From: Chrysomallon squamiferum
Taxonomy: Eukaryota; Mollusca; Gastropoda; Neomphalida; Peltospiridae
Reading direction: 5' to 3'
NCBI GenBank assembly: GCA_012295275.1
Contig: CM022670.1
Location: forward strand, 36,512,085-36,576,084
Length of the DNA: 64,000 nt
Part shown: positions 1-11,639 of the stretch, one piece after another
How the letters are laid out: every line of letters starts with the position of its first letter
How positions within the stretch are numbered: position 1 is the stretch's first letter
The notes under the pieces: generated by a model
Seen by the model: the letters and a program-made list of their open reading frames with translations, nothing else
Databases searched by the model: none
Told to the model about the DNA's origin: nothing
Position numbers and translations under genes: made by a program

Positions 1-886
1 AGTCGGATGGGAGGTAGACAACAAAAACATTATCTTTTGGAAGTGCCGAACAATTGTCTAAAATAAGAAGTATCTTGCATTTAGGGTCTAGTCCAACTGA
101 GTTACAGTGAGCCCTAGCCCCAGGAACAAAACATTTTTGAAACCAATCCAATGTAATATCAGTGGTAACCCACACCTTCTTGTTGGCACGGTAATAGACA
201 GGAAACTGTGTCATTCCCTTGAAGGCCCTTGGATGTAAACTTTTCCTGATAACAAGCAACTTACATCTGTGGATACCCGCAGCATTAGAGCAGAACATTA
301 CGGTGAATCGTTCCATGGCGATTCTGCATTGTTAGTTGTCACAGTTCTTTTTGGCGTACATCTCCAAAACAAGGCAGTCTCGTCCGCATTGTACACTTGT
401 TTAGGACGTAAATGTTCATCACTTACTAACTTTGCATTTCATCCACAAATGCACTAGCCGCATCTTTTTCAGCTGAACGTTTTTTTTTACCACCATACAC
501 TGTTGAAGGAGGCAGTGTCGTATGTTTCACAAATGGTTTGCACAGACACGTCGATATTAATTTTTGTTTAGCATTTCCAGTTTCTCTGCGATCGACAAAG
601 CACGATGTTTACGTTTTACGCCACCTCTTTTCTTTGCTGAATCCATAATGGTGTTGTACAGCAGCAAATAAATGATAAAATGAGAAGGAATGAGCAGGAA
701 TAACTGTTAGCAGGTGCAAGGAAGACCCAACAGCTGATTCTGGAGTACAGCGCCATCAAAACATAAACGGCGCCTCCAGAAAACAGTTGCGCGCCAACAC
801 GGTAAATTTAAAAACGGCCTCCGAAATCCATGCCAGAAATCTGAAGGAACCGGATTTTCGATGACCGGATTTTTGAATGTCAACCG

Positions 887-888
<2 letters not shown>
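1..888 (-). mobile_element. pogo/Tigger-type DNA transposon relic, truncated by the window edge
   Basis: Read on the minus strand, an ATG at 646-644 opens a CENP-B/pogo-like N-terminus (MDSAKKRGG, then KRKHRALSIAEKLEML). A pogo-style helix-turn-helix piece follows (VSVQTICETY). Further left come DDE-domain signatures: YNADETALFWR around 400-370, and LLILDNCSALP around 90-55, where related transposases have DNCSAHP. The reading frame changes several times and stops occur, so it is dead, and part of the DNA-binding region is missing. Its inner end matches the terminal repeat of the better-bounded copy at 33,580-34,971 (CCGG next to TA at about 886-888). It sits at the position corresponding to intron 1 of the copy 1 DD-CARD gene. 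Confidence 0.8.

Positions 889-889
<1 letters not shown>

Positions 890-927
<38 letters not shown>
890..927. repeat. (ATT)n microsatellite
   Basis: This is an uninterrupted ATT tract starting at the outer end of the Tigger relic. Similar tracts occur at about 1,733-1,772, 3,089-3,134, 6,673-6,735, 6,885-6,940, 9,857-9,896, 14,370-14,412, 18,497-18,530, 18,738-18,788, 30,633-30,666, 31,243-31,292, 35,808-35,848, 37,135-37,178 and 43,681-43,743. Read through, they give the meaningless poly-Ile or poly-Tyr reading frames seen across the left half. Confidence 0.95.
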
Positions 928-1108
928 TACTGTCCAATTTTAATGAAATATAACAATACAACTGAAAAAATATATGGATGCCATTATTTTGCTGAATTCA
1001 TAACATTATCATACATAGTGTTGACCGATTTGCACAAGATACGTGTAAATGGGTGCACAGGCACCACAACGAAAACAAATTCAAAGTTACTACTAAATTT
1101 TTACTTAC

Positions 1109-1582
1109 TTTCATCAACAGGCGATTGTGAGATTTCACTTCTGCCGCTAAGGACTTTTCCAGCGCTTTGCATTGTTGCCTCAACATCTGTATTTCTTTCA
1201 ATCTATCATCCTTCACCATGTATATATGAAATTTTGTGCCCAGTCTCTCTGTTATATCTAAAGACTTGTTCGTGACCTCGGACATATCTTTCACGGTGGT
1301 GTACAAAAACTCATCCTTCTTTCTGAGTTCGTCTTCAGCTTTTTTCAATCTGGCAGAAAGATATGATATTTCCTTTTTTTGTTCTTCCAGTTGAATATTA
1401 CTGTTCTCATGGACATCTCGTTGTATTTCAGGTAAAGAATGCGAAGTTTCCGAATGTTTTAGCATTTCTTCAAACGTCGGCTGGACAGATCCGATAAATT
1501 CCGGCGAGATTTCTCTCATAACTTTTAGGAGATTTTGTTTCGCCGTTTCGTCCATTTCTTCGGGTGAAGGTGGTGAAGCCAT
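1109..1582 (-). CDS. DD-CARD family copy 1, first exon only (coiled-coil N-terminus)
   Basis: The exon has 158 codons, starts at the ATG ending at 1582 and stops at a GTAAGT donor immediately after the codon AAA at 1111-1109. The product is strongly charged and helical: an N-terminal segment (about residues 8-45) is followed by heptad-like coiled coil (QRDVHENSNIQLEEQKKEI, then LSARLKKAEDELRKK) to about residue 155. It is nearly identical to exon 1 of copy 4 (35,182-35,655), with the same length, donor and downstream transposon. By analogy the linker, Death, CARD and tail exons should lie beyond position 1, outside the window. What is seen is an intact exon; that it belongs to a working gene is inference. 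Confidence 0.75.
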
Positions 1583-1615
1583 TGTATTTAGTAGAAATGG
1601 TATTTATCAGTCAAA

Positions 1616-1625
1616 GAAACTGAAA
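1616..1625 (-). promoter_or_regulatory. ISRE/IRF-like box upstream of copy 1
   Basis: GAAACTGAAA (plus-strand reading) fits the GAAANNGAAA core of interferon-regulatory-factor sites and lies about 34 bp upstream of the copy 1 start codon. The identical box is at 21,346-21,355 (copy 3) and 35,689-35,698 (copy 4). A canonical ETS-type CCGGAAGT is close by, at about 1,637-1,644. Function is inferred from motif and position only. Because the copies are recent duplicates, conservation alone is weak evidence. Confidence 0.4.
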
Positions 1626-1639
1626 ACTTATTTATTTCC

Positions 1640-1731
1640 GGAAGTTTATCGAGCTGTTCCTACTATAAAAGTAAGAAGTCAAATATTATTCATATTAATA
1701 ATGATGATGAAGATGATTTATAATGAAGATG

Positions 1732-1775
<44 letters not shown>

Positions 1776-3088
1776 TTAATTGAAACTTAACAAAAACTAA
1801 ATCGCCTGTACAAATAAAAATAACGCAGCAACCGATACTTAACATAAATAAAACAATATTCATCTAGGAGAAATCTTAACTTTATCTTTTCTGCAAATTG
1901 CAACTCACCTATAACATGTCGCAGTACCAGTATCTATTAACACATATATTTGTTATAATCTGTCATGTTATCACCAGCAGTGCTGGAAAATGTTTTGTTT
2001 ATTTTAATATAAAAATGGATAATACTGTCAATAAATAAATTTCTACTATTATTCCTGTAGTAGATTTGATGTTGCAGCTATTAAGGTTGGTAACAATAAA
2101 AATAACTAAGTAACTAAATAACTAACTAAACAAACAAACAAACAAATAATGTTACTGTCACAACTATTAAAATGAACGTACTATAAGTCTTGGTAGCTAG
2201 TAAAATTAGTAAAAAAATTATAATTAACTAACTAAAGAAAGAGAGAAAGAAAGAAAAAATGGGAAAAAAACAACTACATTATTTCCACTCTCAATGCTGC
2301 CATCTTGGATTTTAATATAAATATAATTTATTATTTAACTTGCCGTATAAATAACTTCTAAACTGAACTGAAAAAGCATATAATGAGTACACAGTTTAAG
2401 TATTCTGAATAATATATTTTTTCAATAAATGGTTTGACCACAAAAGTCAACAACCTAATGAGATTGATCGTATCATCTACGTTGAATCTCAAAATACGAG
2501 TTACCACTTCCATTTGTTAAATATGAGACACATTCAACTACAAAGAATAACTTCACATTAAAAAATATATATATTTTTTTAAAATAGCCCAAAGAAAAAT
2601 CTAAGGTACAATTGTTTTAAAATGCAAAGGATTTTTATTTCGTTATGAAAGTAAAATATATTGTAATAATTAAATCAGGTCAAATAATATTTTACATAGA
2701 AACCTGATGTATTATATCTTAATGTATTTACGGAGATCAAAAACTGAATTTAAAATATAGGTGCAAATAAATATGATTTTGTATGGCATTTAAAAACGAT
2801 TGTTGAGATTTTGCTAATTATTTTGCTAATCTAAATATTCTGATAATAATCCGACACAACTTAGCTTTGTTAGAAATATTTCCTTGTGTTTATTGGGCTT
2901 TCCACATGATAACAAAATAAACCAGTTACAATTAAGAAATTGATATATGCAACAACAAGAGATATTCTATTTATTTACGTGTCTGTCAGTTTTATAATCA
3001 ACATTTTTCTTGTTATTGATTTAATTTATTGTTGTGATTTTATGAATAACTACTACTGATACTAAGACTACCATTAATTTTAATTAAC

Positions 3089-3135
<47 letters not shown>

Positions 3136-5330
3136 CCAGTATTTAATGATACTGTATTTAATGATAATTATTAGATATGACTTCTATAAAGATGCCGTAA
3201 TTTCATCTGTAGACAATAATAGATAGAGGAAACCCGATTCAGACAAACATGAGTTACTGCACATGAGTTATTTTAGTACCTTTGGTTTTTAATGAGGCGA
3301 ATTTCTATTTTTGGCTAGTTTTGATAATTATTTATGACAATTTACAATTATTCTACACACATTCATTGTTATTACTTTATTTGTATTGTTACGTTAAAAG
3401 TCGTTATTTTATTTTTTAGTTTAAATTTTCACAAGTATTTTGTTGAATGCACTTATAATTGTATGTAAATAAAAATAATCTTAACTGTTTTCGTTAAATA
3501 CAATTTTTATAACGACTATGATGTAATTGTTGTTATTATTATTCATATCATGATATGTTCCATCCTAATAACATAGCCGAATTAAAATGTAATATAAACC
3601 AGGGGAAAGTATTTTTTTTAAGAACTTGCATCTAATGGATTTTCTTGTAATGAAAATTTTAATGAGCAAATCCATTGCAGCCATTCCTTGAGTATTCTTC
3701 TTACGGTATTATTATTAATACAACAATACTCTAAATTTATCTTTCATTCGTTTTCCTTAAAAAAACTGATGTTGATGATAATAATACTAATAACATTCCG
3801 GAATCATGTTGAAATTCGAGCTATGTGGTAGCCTACACGTAGGTTGTTGAAACAAGCTGCATGATTTGGCGGCATAAAATGAACAATAAAACTAAATCAA
3901 CAATTTGTATAAAAGTACTACGTATTTACGAATGAGAATTAACTCCTATTAATTCTTTTCGTATTTTACAGCAACTACTACATTATAGCAGCAGATTGAA
4001 AATAAAATTGATTATACCTTAAAATTAGTATTCCGTTATCTTTTTCCTTACAGTGGAGTACTGCTTTAGCGCCAGACTACACAAAAAAATGACTCGTGTG
4101 ATACAACGTTGGTGCTTACTAAACAACCAGTGCACTTTTTGTTAAGCATCTTTCTGACCTCGTATACCTCCGCTCTGGCAGTCAGTGAACATGATATACA
4201 GTAATTCGCTTGGAACGGTATTTGTTACAGATTGAATGTATTTGAACACAAAGCTGTACCCAGTGAGCATTCAGTGGCTCAGACACCTGCGGAGTATTGG
4301 GTTTATGCAACATAAAAAATATTTATTTTTGGCTTTTGTATGGACAGTCTATAATTAGACCGAATCAATGTCATTTGTGTCATTCTTTTTAAATCTTTAT
4401 CACAAAATATAATTCACCCATAATTAATGTTTTAAATTTTTATATATCTAGCACTCCATAAAGGAGCATTGTTTCAAATAAAAACTCTGTAGATATAAAA
4501 TACATACAGGTAAATAATTAAATAAATAAAAACAGCTTCTTTATTAGTAAAATATATAATAAAACAGTAAACAGTGTTTTGGTGTTCTGTCATTAACTGG
4601 TAACTTACAACTGGTTGTTAACATTTGATATTTACCATTAATCCTTAAAGTTAAATATTAATATACTTCACAGAAACATGTCAGAGTTTATTAGAGGATA
4701 CTTAAATAATGGCTTTTTAGAAAAATAATAAATACATGCACCTGTGTGTTTATGTAAATATACGTATCAAAAAATAATTAACTTGAGCATAATATATATA
4801 TATTTTTTTTTTTTAGAAAATGTCACAACATCTAGTTAGATATTTTACACCCAGTCAGATAAAAAAAATAAATAAATAAATAAATAAAGAAAGAAAGAAA
4901 GAAAGAAATAAAATAAAGAAAAAGCTACAGAAAGTATCAACATCGAAAGCAAAAGAATTTTAAAAAGATAAAAATGTACTCTTAAAAATCACTGTTTTGT
5001 ATGTATGTATGTATATGTGTTTGTGTGTAATTAAATTTAATAATTATAAAAAAGTAACAATTTAGTGTTTTATGTTGTGGTAACTCTCACTCTAACTGTA
5101 CATGTATATATATACAATTATATAATCTTCCTCTCTCATGAATATTTAATATTCAATTAATAATACTATGATGTAAATATTTTGATGATATATTTCGGGT
5201 GGGCTAATGATTAAAAAAATAAAATGCACTAAATTCTAAAACCAATATCAAAAGACACAATTTGAAACTTTATAAAATTTACATTATTAAAGATGTAGTT
5301 TTTACATACTGTCAAAAAAAAGTAGACCAA
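1640..5330. other. Non-coding upstream flank of copy 1 (duplicated sequence)
   Basis: No credible exon is seen. The block is AT-rich with ATT, TAAA and GAAA microsatellites. Up to about 4,880 it matches 35,700-39,105 in direct orientation and, in reverse complement, much of 41,690-44,398. Sequence from about 4,880 to 5,030 continues in the inverted copy at about 41,555-41,690. Sequence from about 5,040 to 5,500 resembles 41,020-41,520. It is the 5' flank of an amplified DD-CARD gene unit. Confidence 0.75.
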
Positions 5331-5336
5331 ATTATC

Positions 5337-6380
5337 TCATAAGTGCATACTATACGGTCTCAGTATTTTGACAATTTCGTGATATATTATATGAGTCCTT
5401 TACCCAAAATGTATCAAAGAACATTATCACATTATTAAAACAAGTTCCTGATTGGTTTTTATTTTTACTAGCTATAACTTCTAACACACTAAATTGGAAA
5501 GACAGTTTGCTGCACTGAAATGGGGTGCATCCCATTGTGCCTACGTCCCACTTTTCGTACAGCCCAGTTTGCTTGGTTCAAGGACGCTGTCCTAGGCACA
5601 TACCTCAGGTCTGGGTTGGAGCCGGTACCGCCTTAACACTTCAATGGCTGTCACATATTTATGCTTCTTAATGATCGCCTGTAATCTTAGTATTAATAGT
5701 ATCATTTAAATAATTTTCTCATAAATGCATATTATACGGTCTTAGTGTTTTGACAGTCCCATGGTAGATTATATGAGTCCTTTACACAAAATGCATCAAA
5801 GAACATTATCACATTATTAAAACAAATACCTGATTGTTTTTTATTTTTACTAGCTATAACTTCTAACACACTAAATTGGAAAGACAGTTTGCTGCACTGA
5901 AATGGGGTGCATCCCATTGTGCCTACGTCCCACTTTTCGTACAGCCCAGTTTGCTTGGTTCAAGGACGCTGTCCTAGGCACATACCTCAGGTCTGGGTTG
6001 GAGCCGGTACCGCCTTAACACTTCAATGGCTGTCACATATTTATGCTTCTTAATGATCGCCTGTAATCTTAGTATTAATAGTATCATTTAAATAATTTTC
6101 TCATAAATGCATATTATACGGTCTTAGTGTTTTGACAGTCCCATGGTAGATTATATGAGTCCTTTACACAAAATGCATCAAAGAACATTATCACATTATT
6201 AAAACAAATACCTGATTGTTATAATTCGTACCAAGTACAATTTATAATACACTAATTTGGAAAGACAATTTGGCGCACTGAAATGTTTACAAAGATGAGC
6301 TCAACATTTCAGGGGCTGTCACATAATTATGCTTCTTAATGATCGGCTGCAATCTTAGTATTAATATTATTATTTAATAA
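5337..6380. repeat. 382-bp tandem duplication, 2.7 units
   Basis: A segment starting with CATAAGTGCATACTATACGG is repeated with a 382-bp period (for example ATCATTTAAATAATTTTCTC at 5,701 and 6,083). Units 1 and 2 carry a higher-GC insert of about 130 bp (5,521-5,650 and 5,903-6,032, containing GGTTGGAGCCGGTACCG). Unit 3 has unrelated sequence of about 20 bp there, so the insert probably arrived before the last unit duplicated. The insert looks like a fragment of a dispersed short element, but I could not type it. No gene is seen here. Confidence 0.85.
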
Positions 6381-6426
6381 AATTTTCTTTCTTTTTGAAC
6401 GATGACCGTGATAATGTTTTTTGATA

Positions 6427-6882
6427 TTATATTCTGCTGAGTGTTTTGTCATTTTTCATCAGCAACTCCTTGTTGTAGTTCACCGCTGTGAGTATTGTGG
6501 ACAATAGTCTTGTAATGTCCACATCGTTCTCATTCAGACTGAGAGATTCATTAACAGTTGTTAATTCGGGTTGCAATGAACGCTGCACAACTGTTTTATA
6601 TTCCATATTTAGTGTGCCCGTAAGAGTCGTCAATTCTTTTAGTTCATCTGAATAATGGAAACAAATACAACAACAATAATAATAATAATCATAATAATAA
6701 TAATAATAATAATAATAATTATAATAATAATAAAAATTACAATAGAACAATAAAAAATTAAGTAAATAATTAAATAAAAATATTAATAAATTGTGCAATA
6801 AATCGAAAGCGCAAACTGGACGTAAAAATAAAATAAATAAATAAGATCAACTGATCAATCGATGAAAAAATAAATCTATTCA

Positions 6883-6941
<59 letters not shown>

Positions 6942-9368
6942 TAAAATATGGATATAAATAAATAAATAAATAAATAAATAATAATTTGAAAAATTAATAC
7001 CAGCGTAGGGTACATTTATTCTTACCTAGAAGTATTTCAGCAAGATGATGTTGACCAGTTTTGATCAAAGCGTCCACCAAGCAGTCGAAAGCTTTCTCTC
7101 CAAACAGAGGAAGGATGTCGACGAGACGTCGAAACGTTTCTGTTCTTGTCTCTGGACTGAGAATGTAATCAACATCACAAAGTGACAACACAGCATGGTC
7201 ACGCAGGTGTGATACCACGTAGCTTACAAATATGTCTGCTTCAAGTCTGCTGTACGCCTTTTCTATAGCAGTTGTGTGATGAGGAGGCATTAAACCATCT
7301 TTAAAAAAAGTAAAATATATATAAATAATAATAATAATAAATAGTTTAGAAAAGAATAATAATCCGTTTAAAAGAAAACGATAATAATTTGTGAACATTC
7401 TTTCCACATTCTGTATTACAAACAGTAACAAAAACGCTAATAGTCACATTTATGTTTTATAACACGTGAAAACCAGTAATTAGACACCTTACCGGAGAAT
7501 GGACAGATAGATAATCTTTGACAAGCTGAAATCAGATCAGCGACAGACTGTGACGTTTTGTTCCATTCGTACAGCACGTCCCAGAAAACTTTTCCACTTT
7601 CTTCATTAACTAATTTCTCCACTGCACTGCTGTTTAAGCCTAGAGCTAAACCAAACTTCATGACTTTATCTTTGTCGTCTGGAAAAACACGTGAATAATC
7701 AATTAAAACTAACAAAAAATTATAAATAGACAATGAACGGAAAAAAAAGATGAAAAGCACAACAAAAAAAAAACAACAACAACAACGGCGACAACAATTT
7801 GAAATTAAATACAAAGAAAACGCTGTAGGAAATTTAATAATAGTCAATAGTTCTTAAATTAATTTATGACTGATGATTCCACTGCGATGACTGTATTGCT
7901 ATTTGTAAAAAGAAGAAGAAAAAATAAAAAATAAATAATAATAATAATAATAATAAAAAGTAATATAAAATAAAAATAAAAATAAATAAACATATAAATA
8001 AAAATAAAAATAAATAAACATATAAATAAAAATAAAAATAAATAAACATATAAATAAAAATAAATCTTTAATTGTAAAAAATAAATTAAAAAAATAAAAA
8101 TAAAAATAATAAAAAGGAAGGGTTTGGCTTCGTATTTGGTTGTAAACATACCTAACTTTTTTTCAATGCGAAATGCAAATCCTAAAACGTGTGCAGGCAG
8201 ATTGTTGTGATTCACATTTGATCGTTTGCTTTCTGCCAGAAGTTCTGTTAACTTGCTGCTGATCTCTTCTGTGGATTCCTGCACACTATCCACTGCTTGA
8301 CGAATGTCGGTCTGACCTTTATTAATTTCGTTCACCTGCAATGAACTAAGTGAAATGAATATTTTCCATTATATAAACGAAGAAAAACCTCGTTTAGAAA
8401 ATAAATGACTTATTAGTAATCTTTCATTCCAGATTGTTTTCTTTATTTGTTTCTGTGGTAAAAATTATACAATACATTTTAGATTTGACGGATTCTAATG
8501 ATTGTAATAGCATTATTCTATTGTCAGACTTTGTTTCAAGCAATAACATGTCAAAAATCTTTCAAGCATAAAGTATTTTTAGACCATTTATTGATATTTA
8601 TTTACAAAAAGGATCTCCTTAAGTTATTTCGATGCAGATACTTATAAGTGCGCGCAGACACACGAGCATGAAAATGAGAGAGAGAAAAAAGTTTTACTAC
8701 ATGATAATAATTATTATACCTACTTTCATTAAAAGATGACTGTGCTGTTTTATTTCTTTCTCAAGGGCCTCTTCTAACGCTTTGCATTGTTGCGTCAACA
8801 TCTTTATTATGTAATCTGGTCTTTGTTTCAGACTGTCGTCCCGTTTACTGTCTGCATCAATTTTGTTTTCCAGTCTCTCTAATGTATCAGACAACTTCTT
8901 CTTGTCCTCGAATTTATTTTTCAGAGTGGAATCCAACCTGTGCACGACCTCGTACATAATCTGATCTGTAGCATCCTTCTTTCTGAGTTTGTCTTCAGTT
9001 TCTTTCAGTCTGGCAGACAGATCTGTTATTGTCGCTTGTTGTTCTTGCAAACGAAGATTGCAGTTCTCATGGACGTCTCGTTGTAGTTCTGTTGTGACTT
9101 GGCTTTGAGTGAAAGAACGCCGTGTTTCCTGCGTCGGTCCGGAAACAATTGTTGGTAGGTTTGTTTGACTGGGACTGGCTGCATGTTTTAGGTATTCTAA
9201 TTCCAATCTCAGTTTTCTGTTTTCACTCTGCAAAGTGGCAACTAGCTGGACTGCCTCGTGGTAATTTTCAAGTTTATTTTTTGTTTTGTCAGATGATTCA
9301 CTAGTGCTTTGGTCGTCTTCACAATTGTCTTTTTTACTTTTCTTTTTGCGAAATGATTTTCGAAACAT
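6427..9368 (-). CDS. DD-CARD family copy 2: coiled coil, Death domain, CARD adaptor-like protein
   Basis: Five exons splice without a break: 9368-8724, 8335-8152, 7678-7493, 7298-7026 and 6647-6427. They total 1,509 nt and give 502 residues. All introns have GT-AG borders and the phases match copy 4. Residues 1-215 are a basic start (KKKSKKDN) followed by coiled coil. Residues 216-276 are a helical linker. Residues 277-338 are Death-like (FGLALGLNSSAVEKLV, then the WDVLYEW hallmark and LISACQRL). Residues 339-429 are a CARD (AIEKAYSRLEADI, DVDYILSPETR, LVDILPLFGEKAF). Residues 430-502 form a tail. DD and CARD folds mediate homotypic assembly in cytosolic death and innate signalling. No enzyme domain is present, so an adaptor or scaffold role is inferred. 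The N-terminus differs from copies 1, 3 and 4. The order DD then CARD is the reverse of vertebrate CRADD/RAIDD. Confidence 0.85.
7026..7298 (-). CDS. CARD-encoding exon of copy 2
   Basis: This exon of 273 nt encodes the whole CARD. The acceptor TTTTTTAAAG precedes it and a GTAAG donor follows CTTCTAG. The six-helix pattern is recognisable: an initial amphipathic helix (AIEKAYSRLEADIFVSYVV), a loop, DVDYILSPETR, the FRRLVDILPLFGEKAFDCLV helices and a last helix QHHLAEILLG. The matching exon in copy 4 (30,963-31,235) is the same length. In copy 3 (18,549-18,725) it is 96 nt shorter. Confidence 0.8.
7493..7678 (-). CDS. Death-domain-like exon of copy 2
   Basis: This exon of 186 nt lies between the acceptor TTTTTCCAG and a GTAAGG donor. 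The product has the LGL turn, a following helix and the L-Y-E-W aromatic motif typical of Death domains, then a helix ending in CQRLSICPF. It is short for a full Death domain (about 62 residues), so the first helix may come from the linker exon or be absent. A DED is a less likely alternative because of the conserved Trp. Confidence 0.65.
7963..8062. repeat. 28-bp AT-rich minisatellite in intron 2 of copy 2
   Basis: The unit beginning CATATAAATAAAAATAAAAA repeats with a 28-bp period (CATATA at 7,991, 8,019 and 8,047). It explains the alternating Tyr/Phe reading frames on the minus strand, which are not genes. Confidence 0.9.
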
Positions 9369-9404
9369 TATAACATGCCGTAGTAATGGTATTTATCAGT
9401 GAAG

Positions 9405-9414
9405 CAAACTGAAA
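9405..9414 (-). promoter_or_regulatory. Degenerate ISRE-like box upstream of copy 2
   Basis: CAAACTGAAA stands at the position of GAAACTGAAA in copies 1, 3 and 4, one mismatch from the GAAANNGAAA core, about 37 bp upstream of the copy 2 start. The surrounding bases (ATGGTATTTATCAGT) are shared with the other copies, so the homology is clear but this copy of the box may be weakened. Confidence 0.3.
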
Positions 9415-9573
9415 ACTTGCTTATTTCAGTATATTTATCAAGCTTTTTCCTGTTATAAAAATAGCAAATCAAATGTTATTTAAATCAATAATGTCAATGA
9501 TGATTTTCTATTATGATAATAGTTATAAAAATTATGAGGACGACGATTATGAACATGATAATAATAACTGAAA

Positions 9574-9858
9574 CATAACACAAATTAAATCACCTGGGTA
9601 AATAAATATGACGTACAAATAAATTGATAATTAAGATAAATAAAACAGTATTCTTCCCGGAGAAACCTGGATATTTATCTTTTCTGAAAACACCAATTCA
9701 CTGATAACATGTTATCTGTCACTGTTTTAGTAACTCGTGTATTTAGTAATCTGTAACGTCATCTACAGCAGAGCCGGTTACTCACTTTGTTAGTTCATTA
9801 TTTTTATTATTACCAGTTCTATTAAATACCAACAACAGAAGTAATTATTTATTTAGTA

Positions 9859-9870
<12 letters not shown>
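9574..9870. repeat. Left arm of an inverted repeat
   Basis: This stretch, including CCTGGATATTTATCTTTTCT, CTGATAACATGTTATC and ACCAGTTCTATTAAATACC, recurs in reverse complement at about 11,237-11,487 with few differences apart from an indel of about 40 bp. It is the immediate upstream flank of copy 2. Confidence 0.85.
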
Positions 9871-9896
<26 letters not shown>

Positions 9897-11236
9897 GTTT
9901 ATTATGTTTATTTATTTATTTATATAATTTTTTATTTATTATTATTTTAATTGTTTACAAAAATGTATTGTAACCATTTTGCCATCAAGTATATATTTAA
10001 AAAAATAAAAAATAAAAAATAAAACGTTTATGCTGAAATAAAGTGTGTGTGTGTTTGTGTGCGTTAAAGTGAAATAATTAATCATTACAAAAAAAAAGAG
10101 ACAAATAAAAATAATTTTCAACATTCATTCATTGCATGTATATTCAAATATATAAACATTAAACGACACAAAATTTCTTTTCCTACGAACGTTTTAACAT
10201 TCGTGCATGCGCATTTAAAGCTTGCCAAGTCATGAATATCGTAATTAAGCAGAGCATTGTTTTAAAGATGGACGAATAGTTCATCATTGATTGTGCTTGT
10301 TCTCCCATCGATTAAAGTTATTTTAGCGCTAGGTATCAAAATAATTCAAGGATCTAATATCAAGTGACATATTTCTACATGCTTGTATACATTCAATACA
10401 AAGATGGGTTTTGATACAACTCAATAAGCATCAGTAGCAAGCTTGAATCGAAAGCACGCTAGACGTTACACACCACTGATCCTATGTATAAAAAATATAA
10501 GCAGAAGTGTTAGCGTGTGGTGTGTAGATTTATCTCTTCCGGCAAACTACTTCACGGGTATCACTTTCCTTTAACGTGTGTCCGATTGGCTACTCCTCCG
10601 TCACTTGCCCCGTCTTTTATCTTTATAGGGGAATGATTTACAACTGAATTTATTCATGCACAATGTCTGTATTATTATTATTATATGTATGTCTTCGTGA
10701 ACCTCTCCACCTTGAACTTCTAGGTCAAGGCCTATGATTTTGTTGTCCTGATTCCTGGCTGTATCATTGGCTATTTTCCAGTTTTCAGGTTTAACGAATG
10801 AATTTCAAGTTTCAAAACAAGATCATTTCTGATTAGAATTCTAGATACCGACATTTATCTTGCATGAATTAATTTCAAAGCATTCTCCCTACTAGAAAAT
10901 TTATGTAAACTGGCAAGTGAGATTTGTTTGTTTCCCGTCGCAATTCCTCTACTACTTTTTTCAAAAATTAATCACAAAGCAAGATAAAGATTGACATAAT
11001 CCCCTTATATTTTTGTTAAACTAAAATATTTTTAGATCAACTAAAAATAGGGGGTTAATGACCACATGGGCTCGACAGAGATCTATTCAGTTTAAAGATT
11101 TTTCTATTGTTTTTTAATTTTAAGAAGATATACATACAGGCGTGTGGTGTGAACATCAAATGTTTCTGTAATAAGATAGAAACAACGAATTTAAATCTAA
11201 TCATGCTAATGGCGCATTTTATAACTGATAATCATA
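9871..11236. other. Non-coding spacer of the inverted repeat
   Basis: No exon, RNA gene or transposase segment was recognised. It holds an (ATT)n/(TTTA)n tract at 9,857-9,930, a GT-rich stretch around 10,043-10,062 and otherwise unremarkable AT-rich DNA. Confidence 0.6.
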
Positions 11237-11487
11237 ATAAAAATGACTAAATAAATAATTACTTCTGTTGTTGGTATTTAATAGAACTGGTAATAATAAA
11301 AATAATTAACTAACAAAGCTAGTAACCGGCTCTGCTGTAGATGACGTTACAGATTACTAAATACACGAGTTACTAAAACAGTGACAGATAACATGTTATC
11401 AGTGAATTGGTGTTTGCAGAAAAGATAAATATCCAGGTTTACTTTTACGTCATTTTTATTTACCCAGGTGATTTAATTTCTGTTATG
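11237..11487. repeat. Right arm of the inverted repeat
   Basis: Reverse complement of about 9,574-9,870, beginning near AATTACTTCTGTTGTTGG and ending near CAGGTGATTTAATTTCTG. The spacer between the arms is about 1.4 kb. Confidence 0.85.
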
Positions 11488-11639
11488 TACCTGATAAACA
11501 GCTGTTGTTATTCTAGACCACAATCTCAATAATTCCAGCATAGCCGCCGATGCCTTTTGGCAGAAACATGTCTCAGTGAAAGTGAAGGACAATCACTGAA
11601 GCACTTGAGTTGTGAACCTCCAATTTCGGTAGAGGGGCA

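Noticed and set aside
5521-5650. GGTTCAAGGAC in the 382-bp unit as a tRNA or tRNA-derived B box
   Set aside because: There is no matching A box at proper spacing and no cloverleaf could be formed by eye.
5337-6380. Tandem units as a CRISPR-like array
   Set aside because: The period is 382 bp with no short identical repeats and unique spacers, and the DNA is clearly animal nuclear sequence.
6770-7015. Poly-Tyr/Phe/Ile reading frames (also 6,427-6,798 upstream part, 7,864-8,049, 21,417-21,674, 61,115-61,454)
   Set aside because: They are translations of ATT, TAAA and TTTA microsatellites inside introns or intergenic DNA.
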